Assembly: GCA_037447655.1 (NCBI GenBank)
Contig: JBBHKE010003007.1
Location: 33,900-97,899 of the forward strand
Origin: Zygnema cylindricum
Taxonomy: Eukaryota > Streptophyta > Zygnematophyceae > Zygnematales > Zygnemataceae
DNA length: 64,000 bases
Direction of reading: 5' to 3'
The translations under genes and the position numbers were made by a program. Below, piece after piece: positions 56,985 through 64,000 of the stretch. The notes under the pieces were generated by a model. The model had not been told where the DNA came from. It made no database searches and was given only the letters and a program-made list of their open reading frames with translations. Each line of letters begins with the position of its first letter. Position 1 is the first letter of the stretch.

Positions 56985-57378
56985 CCCCGAAGATGGCAAG
57001 GAGCTACATTGATTTGATTCTCTTTAATTTTTCGGCCATCCTTCCCCTCTAAAGTAAAAACTCCTCTATTAAAAACCTCCACCACTATCAAAATTACTCG
57101 CCCGACAAAAATATCTAGCGTGTCTTTTTTCTGTTGCATCCTATTCACAAAGTCCCCAGGCATAAATCATCGTTGCCGCGGAACATAATTTCCACTCAGG
57201 CCTTCAGAATACAACAGCCGATCCTGGTGTTGAGCCGCTTGTAAATTCCCCATGGCAAAAGGGATCTCTCGGTGGAACTCTTTGGCTATATCGACGATCA
57301 ATTTTTCAGCTGTCCCTTAGATATCCATTTCCGGGAGGACCACTGCTTGAGCCGAGGCACCGTCGAGCAGGATGGGAT
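56985..57378 (-). pseudogene. Gypsy integrase C-terminal fragment
   Basis: The minus strand reads AKEFHREIPFAMGNLQAAQHQDRL, then after a stop FMPGDFVNRMQQKKDTLDI, GRVILIVVEVFNRGVFTLEG and NQINVAPCHLRG. This pattern is the C-terminal region of plant gypsy integrase. The upstream part is cut at 57378 by the LTR of element V. Confidence 0.7.
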
Positions 57379-58257
57379 TGTTGTTTTGAAAGCTTTAGTC
57401 CTCACTAAGTCTCGTATGTGAGGGGAGTGTCTTCTAGGCAAGTTTATTTTGTGGAATCCCGTTTCAATATGTATCTGAATTAGTGTGACAATGAATAGTG
57501 AAGGAGTACACTGTGCATGACATTAGCGGGACACGCGTTAGCAATTTGAGATGAGACACTCCGCAAGACTCGGTTCTACGACTCAAATTCACTGGAAGTG
57601 TAAAGTGTCACATAAAGTTTCATCTTGGATGAAACTTCTAAAAGATGTACAACGGAGATTTGCTACCTACGGACGCTAGTTAACTGCGACCACGTTTATG
57701 ACTATTCGACGTGTTGTGTACATTATAGTGTGACGTAACATATCTCTGTTTTTTACATAGGCTTGTTTTGTTTGATTAAGGACTGAGTTTAGATTCATTT
57801 TGCATGACATACCTTGATATATTCAGGTATCCTCCTTAGCTCAGGCAGATATTATTGATGCATGGCTAGTATGCCTTCTTACCTTGGTTAAGATAGTGAG
57901 TGGCTATTTAGCTTTGAGAAGGTTTGATCTTTTACGTATAAGAGTGGGACTTAACTATTTCAAAAGTTAGGAACTTGTTGTATCAAATTATGCTTTAAGC
58001 ATTTTGATTTCTTTGACTTAGAGTTTCTCACACATCTGTTTCTAGATTTATTTGTAAATTTGTACTTGTGTTCCTCCTTATATTATTTCCATTGTGTCAG
58101 ATTTGTAGGTTATTTGGTTGCCTAATTTGTTTTTGGTTGTGTTCCAAAGTTGTATGTTTTTCAGATCATCTGTGAGAGCTTTTTGCTTGTCTTAATTATG
58201 TGATGACTACTCCTGCTCATCTTCATCTTCAGTGGGTGTAGTATCCTCAAAACAACA
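57379..58257 (+). repeat. 5' LTR of copia element V
   Basis: It matches the 3' LTR (60172-60830) over the shared part, including TTTAGTCCTCACTAAGTCTC and TATGCTTTAAGCATTTTGAT. The primer site GGTTACGGGCCCGC follows at 58258-58271. Confidence 0.88.
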
Positions 58258-59304
58258 GGTTACGGGCCCGCTCTCACGGATACTAGTTTTTTATGGAAGG
58301 AAATACCTTTATTGGTCTGATTTGGTTGAGTCATATTTTACTCAGGTTAAACTGTTTGATGTAGTTGATGGTAGTCTTGCTAAAACTGATGCATCCTATG
58401 GTGGGAAAATTTGCATCTCTTAAAATTAATGATTTCAGAGGATCTACTTATGTCATATATCAAGATGAAAAAGGCATCATAAATTTGGACTTCACTGAAA
58501 ACCATCTATTTGAAAGTTAATGCTCAACATGAGATTATTACAGCTAAGAACATTTGGGACTAAAGGTATACAGGTGGTTGTATGGCAAAATATTGAAATG
58601 GACTTTGACTTTTGTTGACAGAGAACCATAATTAGGGGGGAAATTTTCTCCTTACCATCAGGCTATGATTATTATGCGAGGTCTTATTGAAGAATATAAA
58701 AGAGCCTAGCAAATTTGAAAAAATTGGATAAGTCAATCTGGAATCTAGCAACAACTATAAAACTAGTGTTAGAGGAAGAATCCACAAATACAGCTTTTAA
58801 TCCAATAAAGTCTTCTTTAGCTTTAGATTCTCTATATCAAAGAAACAAATCTCAAGGTTATCAAGGTACAGTCAAGGACATTTATACAAACAGTGTGCTA
58901 AGTTTCTCAAAACTTGTGAGACACGTGTGTTGAGAAATGGATGGAAGCCAAGAGGGATCTACACACCACAAAGGCCACCTTTCACACCACTGCCACCCCC
59001 TTCCAAAACTGAGGCGTTTTCAGCTGACACACCGAAACTGGAGTTAGTGAACAAGAGAAATGTGCAGGATGTTGTAACTTTTACAAAAACTGACGACAAA
59101 GAATTCATCGCTCTTGCAAAATTGATGGAGGGAGACAAAGACCATAGATGGATCATGGAATTTGGAAGCTCTTCTCATACGTGTTGGAATAAGGCTTCTT
59201 TCAAAGATTTGCAACCTATCCCAACTAGGAAGATCTACTCTGCTTGTGGTGCCACAGTTGAAGCAAAAGTTCAAGAAATTGTTATCCTCATGTGTGAGAT
59301 ATAG
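58203..59304 (+). pseudogene. gag: Element V gag and protease remnants
   Basis: The frame near 58232 reads SSKQQVTGPLSRILVFYGRKYLYWSD and VKLFDVVDGSLAK. Further frames give IWNLATTIKLVLEEES and GWKPRGIYTPQR. The first Cys pair of the zinc knuckle is missing. The protease motif is WIMEFGSSSH, where DSGSS is expected, so it lacks the catalytic Asp. Several stops. Confidence 0.75.
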
Positions 59305-59399
59305 ATGGACAGGCAGTTCCTACTACTCTCTTTGATGTATTGTATGTCCGTCTGTTTAAAAAGAATTTGTTTTCTACCTTTGTTGTTGAAATGCTACTC

Positions 59400-60150
59400 G
59401 AGGATGACATTCAACCAGGGGAGTGAGTTCATGTCCACAATTCCCTACAGACAAGTTGTTGGGAGTCTTATCTACTTCATGAACTACACGCGTCTTGATA
59501 TTGCTTCTGTTGGGAATATTATCTACTTTATAAACTACACGCATCCTGATATTGCAGCGGCAGTTAGAGCTTTGAGCCGAAACCTTTAGAACCTGAAAAG
59601 ATCAGATTCGGAGGCAGCAAAACGAATTCTCATATATATTGCAATAACACGGGATCTCTGACTTTTTCTCAGAAGAGATGAAGTAAAGATCAGCACCTAG
59701 TGCGATACGAGTTATTGTGATATGCGAAGCCGACGCTCTACCATTGATTCATTCTGAAGACCTGAATGGTGCTTGTTACTTGACCAGCAAGCTTCAAAAG
59801 GTGACTGCTCACTCAACCATTGAAGCTAAATACATGGCAGCTAGCTCAGCTGTCAAAGAACTTCTTTGAGAAAAATCTCTCTTACAAGAACTGAAATTTA
59901 TGCTGTCCCATTCTCAAATCGTATGGTGTGACAATCAAGCTGCTATTGCTATTGCTTCTAATCCCTTTTATCACTTTAAAAGTAAGCATATTGATAATAA
60001 GTTATAATTTGTGAGGGAAAAGGTGATGGCTATAATTTTGAAGCTCAACTTTTTACCAGATAAGGAAATTCTAGCAGATATGATGACAAAACCTTTGCCT
60101 CCACCAAAATTGAAATTCTGTAGGAAGGCATGTGGTCAAAGTGGCAAGTA
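59400..60150 (+). pseudogene. Element V RT end and RNase H
   Basis: IPYRQVVGSLIYFMNYTRLDIA is followed by a near-repeat of the same phrase (IIYFINYTHPDIAAAV) at about 59517-59557, a local duplication. RNase H residues are seen in several frames (WCDNQAAIAIASN near 59922-59960). Multiple stops. It ends with a MMTKPLPPPKLK-type tail. Confidence 0.75.
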
Positions 60151-60171
60151 GAGTTTAAAGATTTAGGGGAG

Positions 60172-60830
60172 TGTTGTTTTGAAAGCTTTAGTCCTCACTA
60201 AGTCTCCTATGTGAGAGGAGTGTCTTCTGGGTACTTAGTTTATTTCGTGGCAACCGTTTCAATAGGGACCAAAATTAGTGTGACAGTGAACACTGAAGGA
60301 GTACACTATGTATCACATTAGCGGGACACGGGTCACCAAAGTGAGATGAGGCACTCGGCAAGACTCGGGTCTACGACTCATATTCACCTGAAGAGCGAGG
60401 TGTCACACAAAGTTTCATCTTGGGTGAAACTTTTGAAAGATGGACGACGGAGATTTGCTATCGACGGACGCTCGTTAACCGCGACCACGTCTATGATTAT
60501 CCGACATGTTCTGTACATTATAGTGTGACGTAACATATCCCGGTTTTGTACATAGGCGTGTTTTGTTTGATTAAGGACTTAGTTCACATTCATTTTTTAT
60601 GACATACCTTGATATATTCATGTATCCTCCCCTGCTCACGTAGATATTATTGATGCATGGCTGGTATGCCTTCTTACCTTCGTTAGGATAGTGAGTGGAT
60701 ATTTAGCTTTCAGAAGGTTAGCTCTTTTAGTTAAAAGAGTAGGACTTAACCATTTCAGAAGTTAGGAACTTGCTGTATCAAATTATGCTTTAAGCATTTT
60801 GATATCTTTGACTGAGAGTTTCTCTCAAAT
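60172..60830 (+). repeat. 3' LTR of element V, truncated
   Basis: It begins TGTTGTTTTGAAAGC after the purine tract and follows the 5' LTR for about 660 bases. Copia fragment VI begins at about 60830 in a shared TTTGTTTGCAAAT-like word. Confidence 0.82.
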
Positions 60831-61975
60831 TTGTTTGCAAATTTCGGTGTAAATTTAAGCTCTACGCCAATTGAACAAGAAGCTAGACGAGTTCTTGACG
60901 AGTTTCAGATATATCTTAATCAGTTCGGATCATTCCATTTATCTATTTGAGGACGAGGAAGGTATAATTTCATTGCCATATATGTTGATGATTAGTTTGT
61001 TTTGAGTAAATCAATGGAGAAAATTAATGGATTGAAAAATGATCTAAATAGTAGATTTGAAATGAAAGACTTAGGGGAAGCAAAGTATATTTTAGGAATT
61101 TAGATAGAGAAGGATAGAGAGAAGAAAACAATTAGACTAACTTAGAAGGAAGAAATAGGAAATATGCTTGAAAAATTTCAAATGGGTAAAGCAAATTGTT
61201 GTACAACTCCAATGGACTAAAAAAAGGGAAATGGTTGGAGCTTAGAAGAGGGAGTCTTGATCTAGGATAATGAGTTAGGACCTAAGGAAAACAAGTTTAT
61301 GCAAACTATTCTATACAGAGAGGTTGTCGATAGTTTGATATATTTTATAAACTATACTCTTCCTGATATAGCTGCAACTGTAGGGATATTAAATAGGAGT
61401 CTGAATGATCCTAGAAAGAAAAATTGGGAAGCGGCCAAAAGGGTCATGTGATACTTGAAAGGAACGAGAGATTTGTGGTTGCATTTAGGAGGGCATAATA
61501 CTGACATCACCACTTGGAGTGATGCTACTTATGGGGATGCTCGATGAGGAGGTGTACTTCTGGGTATGTGTCGTATGTTGGGAATGGGGCTTGCTGTTGG
61601 AGCAGTAAGCAACAAAAGTTGATTGCTATGTCCACCATGGAGGCTGAGTATATGGCCTCTTGTTAGGCTGTGAAAGAATTAATGCACGTGAAATCTTTGC
61701 TTCAATAACTTCAAAATATAAAAAGTGGAGTGCAAAAGATATTTTGTGATAATCAAGCTGCGATTGCAATTGCAGCAAATCTTATGCATCACTTTAAAGC
61801 AAAACATATTGACATTCGGTTGAGCTTTGTTAGAGAGAAGGTTGAGAATAAAATAATTAGTTTGGAATATAGACCGGATGGAGAAATGGTAGCAGATATG
61901 ATAACTAAGCCGGTTCCTTCTCCCAAATTGATATTTTATATAGAGAAGTGTGGACTGAAGCAAAAGATAGACTAG
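60831..61975 (+). pseudogene. Copia fragment VI: RT and RNase H
   Basis: In shifted frames: KLDEFL, SSDHSIYLFEDEEG, SRFEMKDLGEAKYILGI, YFINYTLPDIAATVG, KGTRDLWLHLGGHN, TWSDATYGDA and STMEAEYMA. The last part (61730-61975) is open, with FCDNQAAIAIAANLMHHF, HIDIRLSFVREKV and VADMITKPV, ending in a stop. Many stops lie upstream. The YVDD site is damaged (YMLMIS). Confidence 0.82.
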
Positions 61976-61988
61976 AAAATAATGGGAG

Positions 61989-62775
61989 TGTTGAAAAAAA
62001 AGGTATTTTATATTCTATCTTTTTTTGTCTATGGTTATTTTATAGTTCTCATACTTGTCGTAGTCACTATGAACTGGCAGGCAGCCATGGTTGTCTCAAA
62101 CGGACAAGAAGACAGGCAGAAGACAAAGCCCTACCAAAAGATAGCTTGTTAGCAGCAGAAATTGATCCTATGACCTCCCATATAATTGCCGTACGACGTA
62201 GCCGTTAGCCTTATCCAATAGGTCTTGATGAAAGCGTTACGTACGTTGTTTGTGATAGTTATTTAAATAGTGACGCGATGACACATACGAAACAAAATGA
62301 ACGTGAAACGTACAGTACCACATGAAATACTGTACCATACAAACGATATTTAATTTTCAACTAACGAAATCAAATGTCGTTCGCGATCGACGGATCGCAG
62401 AGGAGCCGAAATTCCGGAGTGGATATTTGGTAGTTTGCAAGCCAATGTCGGCGAAAGACAAGTGGCCGATATGGTTGGACAACGGATATTACGGGGGGAG
62501 CAACTACGGCTCAAGAACTGACACGCGTCAGCGGAGCGACCATGCCATACTATGGCTATACAAGAAGTACAGCGGTACATGTACCTTCTTGAACCTTACA
62601 GTCATTTTATTGTTAGGGTACACTAGTAGTAGGTTTAGAGAGAGAGCTTAGAACTTAGATAAAATCAAGGTAGCAGCCTCTCTCCCACAGTGTTTCTGTA
62701 TTTATAGGCCATCTTTGGCAAGTCATAACTTAATGCTTGAGTGAGCAATTTCAGTGATTCTTTTTGTTGCGGACT
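61989..62775 (+). repeat. 3' LTR of copia fragment VI (copy E of the solo LTR family)
   Basis: It begins TGTTGAAAAAAAAGG after the purine-rich AAAATAATGGGAG and is the reverse of solo LTRs A-D. This links those LTRs to a copia element and sets their orientation. The tRNA-like segment is on the minus strand (B-box side 62157-62170, A-box side 62209-62224). Identity stops at about 62775, before the hairpin region. Confidence 0.88.
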
Positions 62776-64000
62776 ATAAAAAGAGATATACTAACCCGCC
62801 CTTGCTCTCTCCCTCTCTCTTGTCATCTCCCTCTCGTTTAGTCTTTCCTTCTCCCACGCAACTTCTTCTCCCTTTTCCTCTTGCTCTCTCTCTACACTCT
62901 CCGTTTTTCTCTTTTCAAGGTTTTAGGGAGGGTGAGAGATGAAACATGGTGAGTAGGAAAGAGAAGGCTGCTCTCTCGTTCTCCTCACACAATTAGAGAG
63001 GATCATAGAGCTTTTTAGTGATTAAACGTGGCTTACGTTCAATAATTTTTTTCACGTGATGGTTGCAATTCAGGAAGACTAAAAACTTGGACTGCCGTGT
63101 CGGTTGTTGTTTGCATATGACAACCGACTTAAAAGAGTACGACAAAAATCTAACTAGTTAAGTACATTTATTCACTAAGTTGAAGGCAGTCAATTAAATG
63201 ACTGGCAAATCATACAACTTAGTATAAGCTGACGTAGACGCTTGTGCCCAACCAGAATAACGTAAGTGCTCATCATTTCCATATAACAATAGGTTGCAAG
63301 ATCCACTATTAGAAGTTAAAAGTCAATGGTAGTCAATACTAGTCGCCATCAAATCGTACTATTCTGTACCATCATAGTACGTGTGCGTATTTTTCGACAT
63401 CAACTCTTACATCGAGTAAAACTAGCTCGTCTAACAAGGTTTTTTGACGATTGTAGGATCGTCAGTCACCATAATACTAAAATTTTAAAAATACACAGAT
63501 ACATGTTCATATGCCAACGACAAGTTTCGAGCTCAAGTCCAACAAAGTACTAACCTTATTCACCTTTAGTGTAGTTCAGATTATAAGTAATAAGTGTACC
63601 ACAGTTCAAATACCGTAAATGCCACCTAGATTTTAAGTTCAAAGTTTAAAAGATAACAAATTATTATTGAACAACGTCCCCGTTATGAAAGCAAATGTTA
63701 AGGTGGAAGCAACAATGACGGGGAAAACAACAAGTACCAAGGCTACAAACAACACGTACCTAAACTAGGATTAGCAAAAATAATGTTGTAATTAGCAATA
63801 GTAGTGATATAACCAACAACAAAGCTGAAGTGAGAAACATTCTCAAAAGAAGTTGCAAGAGAAGGAAAAAAAAAAAAAAAGAAGAGAAAAAAAATACAGA
63901 AAAAAAAAAAAAAATAAAGAAAAAAGGAAAGAGAAAAAAAGAATCAATAAAAGAGAAAAAAGAAAACAACGTTATACATGTACAAAGTAAATACAAGGAA
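62776..64000. other. Pyrimidine-rich then A-rich unassigned sequence
   Basis: A CT-rich stretch runs from 62800 to 62920, then plain AT-rich sequence, then long A-rich runs at 63867-63960. No gene was recognised. Confidence 0.45.

Larger units (their letters stand above)
57379..60830 (+). mobile_element. Copia element V, internally deleted
   Basis: The 5' LTR (57379-58257) begins TGTTGTTTTGAAAGC and ends AACAACA. The interior has gag, a damaged protease, and then directly the end of RT and RNase H. Integrase and most of RT are deleted at about 59400. The 3' LTR begins at 60172 after TTTAGGGGAG and is truncated near 60830 by fragment VI. It is related to element II. Confidence 0.85.

Noticed and set aside
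63760-63996. 78-codon ORF at the right end, minus strand
   Set aside because: It is a translation of A-rich low-complexity sequence (Phe/Leu/Ser runs).

Overview
The window reads as a eukaryotic, transposon-packed region from a streptophyte (a charophyte alga or an early-diverging plant is my best guess, as inference). Supporting signs are GT-AG introns, many Ty1/copia and Ty3/gypsy LTR retrotransposons, copia primer sites complementary to the anticodon arm of a plant-type initiator-Met tRNA, and a gypsy element carrying a cytosine-5 DNA methyltransferase domain. Such gypsy captures have been reported from charophyte algae. There are no prokaryotic operons, and I saw no rRNA gene or intact tRNA gene.

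Layout. 1-6931: an old minus-strand copia copy, split by solo LTR A (373-1554) and invaded by copia element II (2523-6931). 6932-11583: element I, a two-LTR element whose only long ORF is an intact 573-aa gag. 11584-18609: a minus-strand gypsy element (gag, protease, DNA methyltransferase, RT, RNase H, start of integrase), cut on its 3' side by element I. 18700-19952: a copia gag fragment (IV). 20787-21883: solo LTR B. 22158-27817: copia element III with both LTRs. 27818-38650: mostly non-coding, with hAT-like MITEs, a terminal-inverted-repeat element, degenerate hexamer arrays and a 1.66-kb satellite of 29-bp palindromic monomers. 38875-39825: solo LTR C. 40700-43900: perfect palindromes, a retroelement primer site with a gag start, a small satellite outlier and a foldback element. 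43174-46987: the only convincing host gene, a glycosyltransferase family 92 (GT92) gene, with a possible signal-anchor first exon at 43174. 48553-50572: copia fragment VII. 53177-54200: solo LTR D. 55000-57378: gypsy LTR-like repeats and an integrase tail. 57379-62775: copia elements V and VI. The remainder is low-complexity or unassigned.

How the parts work together. The retroelements once encoded Gag, protease, integrase, RT and RNase H, but nearly all copies are broken by stops, frameshifts and nested insertions. Three features stand out: (i) a DNA methyltransferase placed between protease and RT in a gypsy element; (ii) copia elements that share a half-tRNA(iMet) primer site embedded in the gag reading frame, with the gag start codon inside the LTR; (iii) a gag-only two-LTR element with an intact ORF, which probably depends on enzymes supplied in trans. 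All positions and repeats were read by eye; no alignment or database search was run.
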